A stretch of DNA of 64,000 bases. Source: Marininema halotolerans. Lineage in GTDB: Bacteria > Bacillota > Bacilli > Thermoactinomycetales > DSM-45169. Below the pieces are notes generated by a model. That model had not been told where the DNA came from, did not search any database, and was given only the letters and a program-made list of their open reading frames with translations. Position numbers and translations under genes: made by a program. This document shows positions 55,404 to 64,000 of this stretch, piece after piece (position 1 is the first letter of the stretch; every line of letters begins with the position of its first letter). Location of the stretch: contig NZ_FPAA01000005.1 of assembly GCF_900116235.1 (NCBI RefSeq), positions 62,001 to 126,000 of the forward strand, read 5' to 3'.

Positions 55404-56648
55404 ATGTTAGATGAGCGTACCATCCAAATTATTAAAAGTACGGCTCCGATAATTAAAGAGCATGGAGAAGAAATTACACGTTGTTTTTATCAACGTCTCT
55501 TTCATCGTCACCCAGAGTTACTCAATTATTTTAACCAAGCAAATCAAAGGCAAGGTCGTCAACAACAGGCGCTAGCAAACGCAGTCTGGGCAGTAGCGGA
55601 AAATATTGACCAACTAGAAAAGGTGCTCCCAATGGTCGAAGGCATTGCTCACAAACATCGTGCATTAGGGGTAAAGGCAGAACAATATCCTATTGTTGGC
55701 GAAAATTTGTTAATTGCAATTCAGAAGGTACTAGGGCTTTCTCCTACGGATGAGATAATGAAAGCTTGGGAACAAGCGTATGGTGTGATTGCCGAGGTTT
55801 TCATTGGCAAAGAGGCAGAAATGACTGCTAAAGCGGCTAATCAACATGGAGGATGGAGCGGATTTCGGGAATTCATCGTTCAGAAAAAAGTCCAAGAAAG
55901 TAGCGTGATTGCTTCTTTTTATCTGACCCCGGCTGATCATGGAGCCTTACCTACCTTTCAGCCTGGACAGTATATCACGCTACAAATGAGCATCCCAGGA
56001 AGCCCCTATACGCATAACCGTCATTACAGTTTATCAAATGGGCCGGATGAAGCGTTTTGGCGCATTTCTGTGAAACATGAGATGGGAGGAGAAGCTGATC
56101 CTGATGGAAGGGTTTCTACCTACTTGCATGAGAAAGTAGGGGAGGGCGATCACCTTTGGTTAAGTGCACCGGCGGGGAATTTTGTATTGGAGAAGTCCTC
56201 TTCGCGCCCCGTTGTTTTTCTAAGTGCGGGGGTTGGATTAACTCCGTTATTGTCGATGTTTTCATCGCTTGTCCTGTCCCATTCAAGTCGTGAAATTGTA
56301 TGGATCCATGCAACACAAAATGGAGATGTTCATGCATTGGCAAAGGAAGTAGAGAAGTGGGGGAAAGGAAAAGAGAATATCAAAACCTATACCTTTTATG
56401 AAAATCCAACCCCTATCGATCGTGAATCCAAATGTTTTGATTATGAAGGAAGAATCGAGGTAGACCATCTTCGTCAACTATTACCCAGTACAGAGGTGGA
56501 TGTATATTTGTGTGGATCGGTCCCCTTTATGAGAAAGATGGCAACGGACTTAAAAAGGATCGGTGTAAGAAATAATCAGATTCATTATGAGGTTTTTGGT
56601 CCGACAGCGGCGGATATAAAAGAAGAAACGGAAATTACGCATCAATAA
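55404..56648 (+). CDS. hmp: Flavohemoglobin / nitric oxide dioxygenase Hmp
   Basis: 414 residues. An N-terminal globin (proximal His85 in GIAHKHRALGV, Tyr-29 B10 region CFYQRLF) is followed by an FAD-binding ferredoxin-reductase domain (HNRHYSLSNGP) and a NAD-binding domain (SAGVGLTPLLSM, YLCGSVPFMRKM). It converts NO to nitrate with O2 and NAD(P)H. ATG 55404 follows GAAGGGG. The divergent Crp/Fnr gene and palindrome suggest redox or nitrosative control. Confidence 0.96.
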   Translation: MLDERTIQIIKSTAPIIKEHGEEITRCFYQRLFHRHPELLNYFNQANQRQGRQQQALANAVWAVAENIDQLEKVLPMVEGIAHKHRALGVKAEQYPIVGENLLIAIQKVLGLSPTDEIMKAWEQAYGVIAEVFIGKEAEMTAKAANQHGGWSGFREFIVQKKVQESSVIASFYLTPADHGALPTFQPGQYITLQMSIPGSPYTHNRHYSLSNGPDEAFWRISVKHEMGGEADPDGRVSTYLHEKVGEGDHLWLSAPAGNFVLEKSSSRPVVFLSAGVGLTPLLSMFSSLVLSHSSREIVWIHATQNGDVHALAKEVEKWGKGKENIKTYTFYENPTPIDRESKCFDYEGRIEVDHLRQLLPSTEVDVYLCGSVPFMRKMATDLKRIGVRNNQIHYEVFGPTAADIKEETEITHQ

Positions 56649-56687
56649 AATTTGTTCTTTTGTTCGATAGACAGTGGTTTATTTTTC

Positions 56688-56723
56688 CATCGCTTCTGAA
56701 GAAATAGGGGCGATGGTTTTTTG
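56688..56723 (+). terminator. Terminator after hmp
   Basis: CCATCGC and GCGATGG pair, followed by TTTTTTG. Confidence 0.78.
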
Positions 56724-56906
56724 TTCTCTAGATATATGGAATAATTTGTTTCAATAATCATGTGTATGATGTTCGGTTATGTTAATGGAGTAAATCATTG
56801 TTATCGTGATAAGAGAAGTTTTCCCATCGTTGAAAAGGATCGGAGACAAGGGTATTATGGTTGATAGTAAGGGATGTTATAAAGTAAGCAAAACGGGAGG
56901 AGAAGG

Positions 56907-57647
56907 ATGGAGAAGAAAAAGAGTAACAAAAATTCCAAGAAACAGATGGCACAAAAGCGCAAGCAACAGCGCACACGAAATATGAGAGATCTTACGCTAA
57001 TTACCGGAATTGTGCTTGCGTTGGCAATAGGAATTTTTGCTCTAGTGCAGTCTACATCCAGTGACGCCGATAAAAACCGTGTAGCTGCCTCAGTCTTTCA
57101 CTATAATGAGCAACCAGTCGAAGGAAACCCAAAGGCAAAGGTGAAAATTGCTGAATTTGGGGATTATAAATGTCCCGTTTGCAAAAAATTTAAGCAAGAA
57201 ATTTATCCGCAATTAAAGAAAGATTTCTTGGATACCAATAAGGCGGGTATGTACTTTATCAATAATCAATTTATTGGTGAAGATTCGATTACCGCTGGGA
57301 TTGCAGGCGAAGCCGTTTACGCACAGGATAAAGAAAAATTTTGGAAATTTTACGATGCCATCTATGATAACCAGGGTGATGAAAATCAGACATGGGCGAC
57401 CCCTGAGTACATGGTTGAGATGACCAAAGAAAATGTTCCAGGCCTAGATTATAAACAATTGGCGAAGGATATTAAGGAACGAACCTACGAGAACAAAGTA
57501 AAAGCGGATAAAGAAATGGCAGATAAAGCGGGGGTTTCCGCTGCACCTGCAATCTTTATCAATGGAATACCCGTTGATAATAAGATTACCTTTGACTATC
57601 CTAAGTTGAAAAAATTGATTGAGGAAGAAGGGAAGCGTGTCCAGTGA
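56907..57647 (+). CDS. bdbD: DsbA-family thiol-disulfide oxidoreductase BdbD
   Basis: 246 residues. A lysine-rich N-terminus and one membrane anchor (TLITGIVLALAIGIFALV) are followed by an extracytoplasmic thioredoxin-fold domain with the CPVC active site at C89 and C92 and the cis-Pro loop SAAPAIFING. It introduces disulfides into exported proteins and is reoxidised by BdbC. The stop overlaps the GTG of bdbC. Confidence 0.93.
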   Translation: MEKKKSNKNSKKQMAQKRKQQRTRNMRDLTLITGIVLALAIGIFALVQSTSSDADKNRVAASVFHYNEQPVEGNPKAKVKIAEFGDYKCPVCKKFKQEIYPQLKKDFLDTNKAGMYFINNQFIGEDSITAGIAGEAVYAQDKEKFWKFYDAIYDNQGDENQTWATPEYMVEMTKENVPGLDYKQLAKDIKERTYENKVKADKEMADKAGVSAAPAIFINGIPVDNKITFDYPKLKKLIEEEGKRVQ

Positions 57648-58060
57648 GGGAGTGGCGACAATATAGCCTATATCTGGCTTGGTTGGTTGCATTGCTTGCT
57701 CTTTGCGGAAGTTTGTACTTTAGTGAAGTAGCGGGCTTTGTTCCCTGTAAACTGTGCTGGGTTCAACGGATTTTTATGTATCCGTTGGCTCTCATTTTGG
57801 GTATTGCTTCTTATCGTGGAGATCGTGGAATTATTGCGTATACCTTACCGATGAGTGTACTTGGTGGAAGTGTTTCGCTTTTCCATTACTTGGAGCAAAA
57901 GGTTCCTGGATTTGCCTCTGTGGCACCTTGTACACAAGGGGTTCCTTGTTCTTCGGATTATATTAATTGGCTTGGTTTTATTACGATTCCTTTGTTGGCT
58001 TTGGTTGCATTTGTCATGATTTCTATTCTTCTATGGTTCGGAAGAGAACGAATCGAATGA
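57644..58060 (+). CDS. bdbC: DsbB-family quinone-linked disulfide oxidoreductase BdbC
   Basis: 138 residues with four spans. Two extracytoplasmic cysteine pairs are present: CKLC after span 1 and C...C in APCTQGVPCSSDY. It reoxidises BdbD and passes electrons to quinone. The GTG at 57644 overlaps the bdbD stop (GTGA), fixing the pair as one operon. Confidence 0.93.
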   Translation: MREWRQYSLYLAWLVALLALCGSLYFSEVAGFVPCKLCWVQRIFMYPLALILGIASYRGDRGIIAYTLPMSVLGGSVSLFHYLEQKVPGFASVAPCTQGVPCSSDYINWLGFITIPLLALVAFVMISILLWFGRERIE

Positions 58061-58066
58061 CTAAGG

Positions 58067-58092
58067 GCGCCGAGAACGAATCGGCGTCTTTT
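58067..58092 (+). terminator. Terminator after bdbC
   Basis: CGCCGA and TCGGCG pair around GAACGAA, followed by TCTTTTT. Confidence 0.75.
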
Positions 58093-58285
58093 TCCATCAA
58101 ATACCAGCCGTGAACTCTTTAATTTTTTTTCATTTTTGTTGATGGGTTGTATTGGCTCTGATACATTAGTCCTGATATGTGCTTGAGGATGTATCGTTCC
58201 CAGCGTGTGTCCGAAATGAATTGACAGGTTGGATGGTTTAGTAATTCCCGGAGCTGTCAATGTTGATATAAGGAGAGATTTTACG

Positions 58286-59395
58286 GTGAATGAGGAGACT
58301 CCTTTGAAACTACTACGAGTAAATAACTTTCATACATCGTTACTTTTTTACAGAGATAAAATTGGGTTTACAGTGGAGCGATGCGATCTAGAAAGAGAAA
58401 CCGTGTTATTTACCACCACGGGAGATCGCTTGCTTGTGACTGCAAACCCAGAATTAAATGTTGAGGCATTTATCAACGAACCACCCCCTCAACCTTTTTC
58501 TGCTCCATACCATGAGGAGGAGACTCCATCTTTTGATGAAGAAGCGGTGGAATCGAAAGCCCATGTAGATGAGGCGGAATCTAAAGAAGTGGAAGCAATG
58601 GACCAACCCTTGGAGGAAGTAGATCAACAGGAAAATGACCTTGAGGAGGAGGTCTATGCCGAAGATTTAATTGGGGAAATTGCGGAGGATGATTCCCCTG
58701 AGTCGATAGCACCTGAAGAAGAGTCCTTCTCTGCTAATACACTTCGAATTGAAGAAATTAGCCAGGGAGAGCGTTTGATGTTTCCTGGGGAAAATCTGCT
58801 TTTTCATCAAGAGCGTTTAACCCATCTCGGATTGGTGGATCTCTTGTTAGAGGAGTACCCCGGTGTGGAGCAGTTGTTGATTCTCAAAGATCCTGACGGA
58901 TACGAGATTGCTTTTTGTGAGGATCGGCGCCTTAATCAAGAGGAATTGTTTTCCCTTTATGAAAAAGGGGTGGATCTACTTGAGGGCGCCATTATTGGGA
59001 TGACAGAGGAAGAACTTGACATGGTGACGCGTGAGGGAACCACAATCCGTCATACGATCCTACAACTGGTTGATTTCGATATGGAAATGGCTCAACGGAT
59101 CAAATGGGCGTTGGCAGAGTCCGGTCGTTCTTATCCCCTACCCTTGTATGAAGCAGAGGAGTGGGCAGAGACACTCGACTATGCTTCTCGACCCATTCAC
59201 GTCGAAGTATCTCTTCTTCGCATGCTGAGGGATCATATCCTCACCCTATGTGAACGAATTCCTGATTCGTTAACAAAGCATTTGGTGTCTGAGCATGGAA
59301 CGGTAGAAGTACGGACCATGATGCAGGTGGCTGCAGAAACCTCCCGTGAACAAATTCAGTCCATTTTAGATATCCGGCGCTTTCACAGTAGCTAA
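58286..59395 (+). CDS. VOC-fold protein split by an acidic insert and fused to a DinB domain
   Basis: 369 residues. GTG 58286 follows AAGGAGAG at 8 nt. Residues about 5-65 form the first VOC half (LRVNNFHTSLLFYRDKIGF). About 70-155 is a low-complexity acidic stretch rich in Glu and Asp. Then comes the second VOC half, ending LILKDPDGYEIAFCED. From about 225 the protein resembles a DinB-like four-helix bundle (IRHTILQLVDFD, LLRMLRDHILTLCE), but the usual C-terminal H-x3-H is replaced by AETSREQIQSI, so the metal site looks incomplete. Function unknown. Confidence 0.72.
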   Translation: MNEETPLKLLRVNNFHTSLLFYRDKIGFTVERCDLERETVLFTTTGDRLLVTANPELNVEAFINEPPPQPFSAPYHEEETPSFDEEAVESKAHVDEAESKEVEAMDQPLEEVDQQENDLEEEVYAEDLIGEIAEDDSPESIAPEEESFSANTLRIEEISQGERLMFPGENLLFHQERLTHLGLVDLLLEEYPGVEQLLILKDPDGYEIAFCEDRRLNQEELFSLYEKGVDLLEGAIIGMTEEELDMVTREGTTIRHTILQLVDFDMEMAQRIKWALAESGRSYPLPLYEAEEWAETLDYASRPIHVEVSLLRMLRDHILTLCERIPDSLTKHLVSEHGTVEVRTMMQVAAETSREQIQSILDIRRFHSS

Positions 59396-59403
59396 ATAGC
59401 GAT

Positions 59404-59460
59404 CATAAAAAACACAGCCGTGGTTCGTAGAATGCTTGAACCTTTGCTGTGTTTTTTATG
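59404..59460. terminator. Long stem terminator after the VOC-DinB gene
   Basis: CATAAAAAACACAGC at 59404-59418 pairs perfectly with GCTGTGTTTTTTATG at 59446-59460 around a 27-nt loop. Confidence 0.75.
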
Positions 59461-59584
59461 ATGGCAAGGGGTTATCAGTGTAGAGGAGGAGTTGAAACTG
59501 TGTGGCTACTCGGAGCATGGATTGTCAACGAGTAGGCGCTCGAAGAGTTTGAAAATAAACATGCTAGGAGGCAATCACACTTAT

Positions 59585-60941
59585 AGATTGCGAGTGGGAA
59601 AACCCAGCCCTTCAGGGTTGGGATGAAAGCGAGCGTACCACAGGCATTTCCTTCGGTCATCAGACGAGGAAGGGGCGTTTTTTCCCCTCTCGCAAGTCTG
59701 ACCGTCCCGTATATAATTAAGTATCGGGGAGGTGAAGTCGTGCACAAAGCGTATAAATTTCGATTGTATCCAACCAAGGAACAAATTATTCTCATCAATA
59801 AATCCATCGGCTGTAGTCGGTTCACGTTTAACTACTTTCTAGCGAAATGGAACGAAACCTACGATCAAACGGGAAAAGGTCTCACCTATGGTTCTTGTTC
59901 TACCCAACTGACTGCTTTGAAAAAAGAGATCGACTGGCTACGGGAAGTGGATTCGACTTCGCTTCAGAATACCTTGAAACACCTAGCGGATTCCTTCGCT
60001 CGTTTCTTTAAAAAGCAAAATGATCGCCCACGCTTTAAAAGCAAACGAAACCGTGTCCAGTCCTACACCAGTCAGTGCAACTATTCGAAAAAAGGGAAAC
60101 CCACGGTCGAGGTGGTAGCCAATCGGATCAAACTTCCGAAACTGGGGTGGGTGCGGTTTGCTAAGTCGCGTGAAGTAGCAGGACGGATTCTTTCCGCCAC
60201 CATCCGTCGCAATCCTTCGGGAAAGTTCGTTGTATCCGTCCTGTGCGAGATCAGCGAGTGTCCAGTTGTCCCTGTGGCTAAAGGGAAGGCCGTCGGCATT
60301 GACTTGGGGCTGAAAGACTTTGCCATTCTGACCGATGGAACCAAAGTCAAACCGTCCCGCTATTTCCGCCAGTATGAAAAGAAGTTAGCCCACGCGCAAA
60401 GGATCATGAGCCGTCGCACCAAGGGCGGTTCCAACTGGCACAAAGCACGGATTAACGTCGCCCGCATTCATGAGAAGATCAGTCATGCTCGCCATGACTT
60501 TCTCCATAAGCTGTCTTCGAAGCTGATTCGTGAAAACCAAACGATCTGCATCGAAGACCTTTCTGTCAAGAACATGGTGAAGAATCACAAACTAGCCAAA
60601 TCCATCACCGATGCATCCTGGTCAGAATTTGTAACTATGCTCACCTACAAGGCAACATGGTACGGAAGAAACGTGGTGAAAGTAGGGAAACAGTTCCCTT
60701 CCAGTCAGCTGTGTTCTTCCTGTGGCTACCGTAACAAGGATGTAAAGAACCTCAACTTACGAGCATGGATATGCCCCACGTGTGAGGCTCACCATGATCG
60801 AGACATTAATGCATCCAAGAACATCTTGCAAGAAGGACTTCGTGTACTTGCGGTTGGGCAGACCGTCTAAGCTTGGGGTGGATCCTGTCAGGTGATGGGA
60901 GCTTTCAAGAATCCCACTGGTTTCAGCCGTGGGAGTGTCAA
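59585..60941 (+). mobile_element. TnpB-only IS200/IS605-type element
   Basis: The element has one gene, tnpB, and no tnpA. A left-end hairpin CCCAGCCCT/AGGGTTGGG lies at 59603-59622. A right-end hairpin TCCCAC/GTGGGA lies at 60912-60934, followed by GTGTCAA. Both are typical of IS605-family ends, and the right part would also make the omega RNA that guides TnpB. The exact left boundary is uncertain by some bases. It inserted between the VOC-DinB gene and the P450 gene and could move only with a TnpA from elsewhere. Confidence 0.8.
59740..60870 (+). CDS. tnpB: RNA-guided nuclease TnpB (IS605 OrfB)
   Basis: 376 residues. GTG 59740 follows GGGGAGGTG. The RuvC-like catalytic triad is intact: D188 in [10 protein letters not shown]272 in CIEDLSVKN and D355 in [10 protein letters not shown]. 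The zinc finger cysteines C325, C328, C345 and C348 (CSSC...CPTC) are present. The N-terminus [14 protein letters not shown] is the usual OrfB helix-turn-helix start. TnpB proteins are guided by omega RNA from the 3' end of the element. The intact residues suggest an active nuclease. Confidence 0.93.
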   Translation: MHKAYKFRLYPTKEQIILINKSIGCSRFTFNYFLAKWNETYDQTGKGLTYGSCSTQLTALKKEIDWLREVDSTSLQNTLKHLADSFARFFKKQNDRPRFKSKRNRVQSYTSQCNYSKKGKPTVEVVANRIKLPKLGWVRFAKSREVAGRILSATIRRNPSGKFVVSVLCEISECPVVPVAKGKAVGIDLGLKDFAILTDGTKVKPSRYFRQYEKKLAHAQRIMSRRTKGGSNWHKARINVARIHEKISHARHDFLHKLSSKLIRENQTICIEDLSVKNMVKNHKLAKSITDASWSEFVTMLTYKATWYGRNVVKVGKQFPSSQLCSSCGYRNKDVKNLNLRAWICPTCEAHHDRDINASKNILQEGLRVLAVGQTV

Positions 60942-62371
60942 TGAAATTGTACGTGATTGCAAATACTCCCTCTGATTTCAGGGATTGTAGGAGTGGCTAG
61001 GTGGTGGGGTATTAATTTTACAGGAAAATCCATATCTGGTTGGAGTGTGATCCCTACCCGAAGATTGACGTCAATCGTAGGGGGAAGTTGAAAATGATAA
61101 CGAGGTAAAAGGGTAATAAGAACACCCTTGATTACCTGGGTTGCCAGGGATGCACCAATACACTTACGGGGTCCAGCTGAAAAGGGAAGGTATTCAAAGG
61201 GAGAGGGTCGTATGTGAGCCCAACGACTGGGTTGGAATCGTTGAGGTTGGTCATATAACTCAGGTAAGCGATGGGTATGAAATGGACTATAAATAACTTC
61301 AGTGCCAGGAGGGACCTCCCAAGGATTGAGAAATGCCCCGGGCTGGGCGACACGCCAACAGATCGGTGCAGCAGGAAGAAGGCGTAAGCTTTCTTTGACA
61401 ACGTGGTCCAAATGGGTCAACTTTCGAATTTCATCCTCAGAGATCGAATCCCCATTGAATGGGCCGCTAATTTCTTCAGTTAGATTATGGAGCTCCTTGG
61501 GGTGACTTGCGAGAAGGAAAAGGGTCCATAGGATGGAAGAAGCGACGGTTTCATATCCTGCCATTACAAATGTAAAAAGATGACCGATTGCCTCGGTTTC
61601 AGTAAGCGATTCATTTTTTGGAGCATGATGACAGAGTTGGGTGAGCACACTCTGATCTTCCTTCGATGCTTCTTGCCAAAAGCGCCTGAAAGTATCTTCT
61701 ATAAAGGAAGCTTCCTCACGGACTCGGTCTTTGGGGTTATCGGGTAAATTTAAAGTGATACCTCGACTGGCATCGAGAAGGTGTTCTAACCAACTTTGCG
61801 CATTGGACAAATGTTGGGGGTGCCCCATTCCTGTTTTACCAAGAAAAATATGCCATAAAATGGTGAGGGAGAGGGACGTCGTTTCTCTTGCAAGATCCAT
61901 CCATTCGTCTGGTTTCCATGTGGAACTTATTTCGTGAGTAATACGGAGAATATCCGGTGTGTATCGCTCGATTGTGGAGCGATGAAAGGCGGGCATTACT
62001 TTTTTTCGTTGGCATTGATGAGGGGATCCGTTGTAACTAAATAACCCTGTTGTGATTCGTCGCAGCGCAGTTTCTTCTGCTTCACATTCGGGAAAGAGAG
62101 GCGTCATTATGGAATGAGAATGAAAAAGACTGGGATTGCGAAGGATCGTTTCCGTTTGTTTTGGTCCGAAGGCGAAGACAGTGCCTGGGGTCTTTTCACT
62201 AGGAAGATACAGCCCTTTGTTTCCCCCACGTAAAAAGGCAACAACATCTCCATAATGTTGATAAAGCGTAGACATATGACCGAGTGGGTCAACAAGATAC
62301 GACCAGGTCGGATCCTGTGATTCAGTGGTGGAAGCAGGATTGGGTCCAGGAATTTGGTGAAATGTAGACAT
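60938..62371 (-). CDS. Cytochrome P450
   Basis: 477 residues. The heme ligand is Cys404 in FSAGPRKCIGA. The I-helix oxygen-activation motif is AGYETVAS, the ExxR is ESLR and the PERF-like segment QRFQPSRW precedes the heme loop. There is no signal anchor, so it is a soluble bacterial type. Substrate unknown. ATG 62371 follows AAGGGGG. The last codons and the stop lie at the right end of the TnpB element, so the C-terminal tail after PVKLIPH may not be the ancestral one. An ArsR-type regulator gene is divergent from it. Confidence 0.92.
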   Translation of the reverse strand: MSTFHQIPGPNPASTTESQDPTWSYLVDPLGHMSTLYQHYGDVVAFLRGGNKGLYLPSEKTPGTVFAFGPKQTETILRNPSLFHSHSIMTPLFPECEAEETALRRITTGLFSYNGSPHQCQRKKVMPAFHRSTIERYTPDILRITHEISSTWKPDEWMDLARETTSLSLTILWHIFLGKTGMGHPQHLSNAQSWLEHLLDASRGITLNLPDNPKDRVREEASFIEDTFRRFWQEASKEDQSVLTQLCHHAPKNESLTETEAIGHLFTFVMAGYETVASSILWTLFLLASHPKELHNLTEEISGPFNGDSISEDEIRKLTHLDHVVKESLRLLPAAPICWRVAQPGAFLNPWEVPPGTEVIYSPFHTHRLPELYDQPQRFQPSRWAHIRPSPFEYLPFSAGPRKCIGASLATQVIKGVLITLLPRYHFQLPPTIDVNLRVGITLQPDMDFPVKLIPHHLATPTIPEIRGSICNHVQFH

Positions 62372-62527
62372 AGTGCTTCCCCCTTAGGGCAGACTCTTTT
62401 TTTCTTTTTATGCGTGAAAAATGTAGCTAATACCATATCTGAGTAGGATACTCTGGTAGAAAAGCAATCTAAGATGAATCCATCCTGAACAATGAGTCCC
62501 TGTCTAGGGGAAAAAGGAGGAGTTACG

Positions 62528-63580
62528 TTGCATTTGTTAGATTGGGGGATGGAACGCCATACCTATCAGGTGAGATGGGATCAATCACTGCTATGGGAAA
62601 CGGTCTTAGGGATTGCTGCGGTGACTTATACAGAAATTCATCCTACTTTAGAGACGACAACCTCCTATTGGAAAAATTCGAGTCAGTCATTCTCTAACAC
62701 CTTACAACTTACCCTTGAAGAGGCGAAGCAGCACAATCTATGGAAGACCCTTTTGCATTTGGTATTCTACAGTCAATCTCACGATGTAAAAGCATTTTTG
62801 GAGTGGATGCAAAGACTGGATCCTAAAATTTTTCGTTATCATGCTTTGCCTTATCTTGGAGAGGAGTGGGAGGATGCTCGTAAACAAGCGGCCCAAGGGG
62901 ATGAGGTTGCCGTCACGACATTGGTGCAAGCAGGGAAACAAAATCCCATGTTTCCGTCCTATATTCGTCATATGACTGAAGTGGAGATCGATCCGTTAAA
63001 AGAGAAATTGAACCTATTGGTAGAACATTGGTATCAGGAAGTAATTGCTCCACATGCTAGTTGGTTAAATGAAATCTTAGAGAGAGAGATCCATTCTAGA
63101 GAATCGCGGATGGAGTCTCTTACATCCGAACAAATTGTAGAGGAATTGACAGGGATAGCCTATACCCCAGAGCCTTCCGTATATGAGGTAGTACTCATTC
63201 CCCATATTGTCTATCGACCCTGGACCATTCAAGGAAGTGCGCAAGGGACACGCATATTTTACTATCCAGTATCGGATGAATCGCTATTTGTTAAGGAAGA
63301 CCCTTATGCACCTCCCTCTACCTTAATCCGCTTTCATAAGGCGTTAGGAGATGAGAAGCGCCTTCGTATCTTAAAAATGTTACAACAAAAACACCGGTCG
63401 TTACAGGAGCTTGCAGAGGGGATGAATCTACCTAAAACTACGGTGCATCATCATTTGCGAATGTTGCGGTCGGCCCATCTAGTAGAATTGAATGGAAATC
63501 AATTTTGCATAGGGATGCGTGGACTCGAAAGGGGAGGGAGAGGATTACAAGCGTTTTTGGAGAAGGAAGATGTCCTCTAA
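62528..63580 (+). CDS. ArsR-type winged-helix regulator with large N-terminal domain
   Basis: 350 residues. The DNA-binding part is at the C-terminus: FHKALGDEKRLRILKML, then LPKTTVHHHLRMLRSAHLVE, an ArsR helix-turn-helix. The first 270 residues form an unassigned mostly helical domain, the layout of DUF5937-like regulators found in Firmicutes and actinomycetes; that family name is from memory. TTG 62528 follows AAAAGGAGG. It is divergent from the P450 gene and may regulate it. No metal-binding cysteines are seen. Confidence 0.8.
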   Translation: MHLLDWGMERHTYQVRWDQSLLWETVLGIAAVTYTEIHPTLETTTSYWKNSSQSFSNTLQLTLEEAKQHNLWKTLLHLVFYSQSHDVKAFLEWMQRLDPKIFRYHALPYLGEEWEDARKQAAQGDEVAVTTLVQAGKQNPMFPSYIRHMTEVEIDPLKEKLNLLVEHWYQEVIAPHASWLNEILEREIHSRESRMESLTSEQIVEELTGIAYTPEPSVYEVVLIPHIVYRPWTIQGSAQGTRIFYYPVSDESLFVKEDPYAPPSTLIRFHKALGDEKRLRILKMLQQKHRSLQELAEGMNLPKTTVHHHLRMLRSAHLVELNGNQFCIGMRGLERGGRGLQAFLEKEDVL

Positions 63581-63660
63581 TCCTTTTGTACGGTAAGTGA
63601 ACCCAGTATTACCGTTGAGGTTTGGAAGAATGGGTATTAGGATATGGTTAGAAATCCCGT

Positions 63661-63690
63661 TTGACGGATGGACGCACTGTAGGGTATACT
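63661..63690 (+). promoter_or_regulatory. Promoter of the radical SAM gene
   Basis: TTGACG at 63661-63666 and TATACT at 63685-63690, spacer 18 nt, 40 nt before the start codon. Confidence 0.6.
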
Positions 63691-63729
63691 CATCCATTGT
63701 TTTATAGTGAAGAAACGGGGGTTTCTTGA

Positions 63730-64000
63730 ATGACCAGAAAGGGCAGTACGCACGCAAAGCAACTCAATATGCTACACAAGGACCCATGGGATCCCTGGTT
63801 TAATCGAAGTGAAAAGGGTAAGTATGAGCTAACCAGTGTGGAGTTTACAGTGACCCAACTGTGCAACCTACGCTGTGAACATTGTGCAGTTGGTGAGATG
63901 TTGGTGACCGAAGAGGGAATTTCCATTCCAGTGGAGGATTTGATTAAGCGATTAGATGAAGTGGAGTCACTGACGACCTTAAGTATTACAGGTGGCGAAC
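63730..64000 (+). CDS. Radical SAM protein, YfkA/YfkB-like, 3' end cut by window
   Basis: The first 90 residues of a radical SAM enzyme. The 4Fe-4S-binding CNLRCEHC (CxxxCxxC) lies within LTSVEFTVTQLCNLRCEHCA, and LSITGGE is the SAM-binding GGE motif. The N-terminal DPWDPWFN and the ELTSVEF lead resemble YfkA/YfkAB of Bacillus, a family of unknown function. ATG 63730 follows GGGGG. The gene continues beyond the right edge. Confidence 0.85.
   Translation, partial: MTRKGSTHAKQLNMLHKDPWDPWFNRSEKGKYELTSVEFTVTQLCNLRCEHCAVGEMLVTEEGISIPVEDLIKRLDEVESLTTLSITGGE

Overview
The window looks like a chromosomal piece of a low-to-mid GC Gram-positive bacterium of the Bacillales. Thermoactinomycetaceae or a relative is my guess, not a proof. 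The reasons are a Bacillus-type suf order (sufD-sufS-sufU-sufB), an acetylase-type diaminopimelate cluster, a SwrC-type RND pump, an SR1P-type small protein with a catabolite-response-like site, a YunE/YunD-type pair, BdbC/BdbD, a YfkA-type radical SAM start, strong AGGAGG ribosome binding sites and many intrinsic terminators.

Layout. 0-4 kb: end of the suf iron-sulfur operon. 4.3-6.3 kb: an AT-rich pair, secreted protein plus lipoprotein, of unknown function. 6.6-7.6 kb: a YVTN beta-propeller protein; its paralogue is at 44.0-45.0 kb. 7.9-12.8 kb (minus): dapH, a class III aminotransferase and an N-acetyl-diaminopimelate deacetylase, then modB-modA. 13-15.4 kb: an OppA-like lipoprotein facing a LysE-type exporter. 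16-19 kb: the glyoxylate shunt, aceB-aceA. 19.4-22.6 kb: an RND pump. 22.6-22.95 kb: an SR1-like RNA gene encoding a 37-residue SR1P-like peptide. 23-25.2 kb: a GrpB-family gene whose 3' end is duplicated on the far side of a MerR/VOC cassette. 25.4-30.8 kb: an AT-rich accessory stretch of small membrane proteins, an HExxH-HEAT fusion, unknown proteins and pseudogenes. 30.9-33 kb: MocR regulator and divergent GNAT.

33.0-35.05 kb holds the most unusual locus: a Ro60/TROVE protein preceded by an RNA gene whose two ends form a near-complete tRNA (acceptor stem, D-arm, anticodon stem, T-arm, encoded CCA). A 160-nt insert with a 16-bp stem replaces the anticodon loop. I read it as a tRNA-mimicking Y RNA (YrlA-like) partner of Ro60. 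35.2 kb: an epimerase. 36.2-43.9 kb: late cobalamin synthesis and cobinamide salvage (cobT, cobalamin riboswitch, cobD-cobU-cobS-cobC-cobQ-cbiZ-cbiB); cobT has no canonical start codon near its ribosome binding site.

45-53.8 kb: housekeeping and metabolic genes (DUF3817, sulfurtransferase, DUF72, JAMM protease, pncB, a TSUP permease with a 5'-nucleotidase-like phosphatase, a QueT-type transporter, small proteins). 53.8-58.1 kb: RluA-type pseudouridine synthase, a short Crp/Fnr regulator divergent from flavohemoglobin with a perfect Crp-type palindrome between them, and bdbD-bdbC. 58.3-64 kb: a VOC-DinB fusion, a TnpB-only IS605-type element touching the end of a cytochrome P450 gene, an ArsR-type regulator and the start of a radical SAM gene cut by the window edge.

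All calls rest on reading the sequence and remembered family features. No database search was run.
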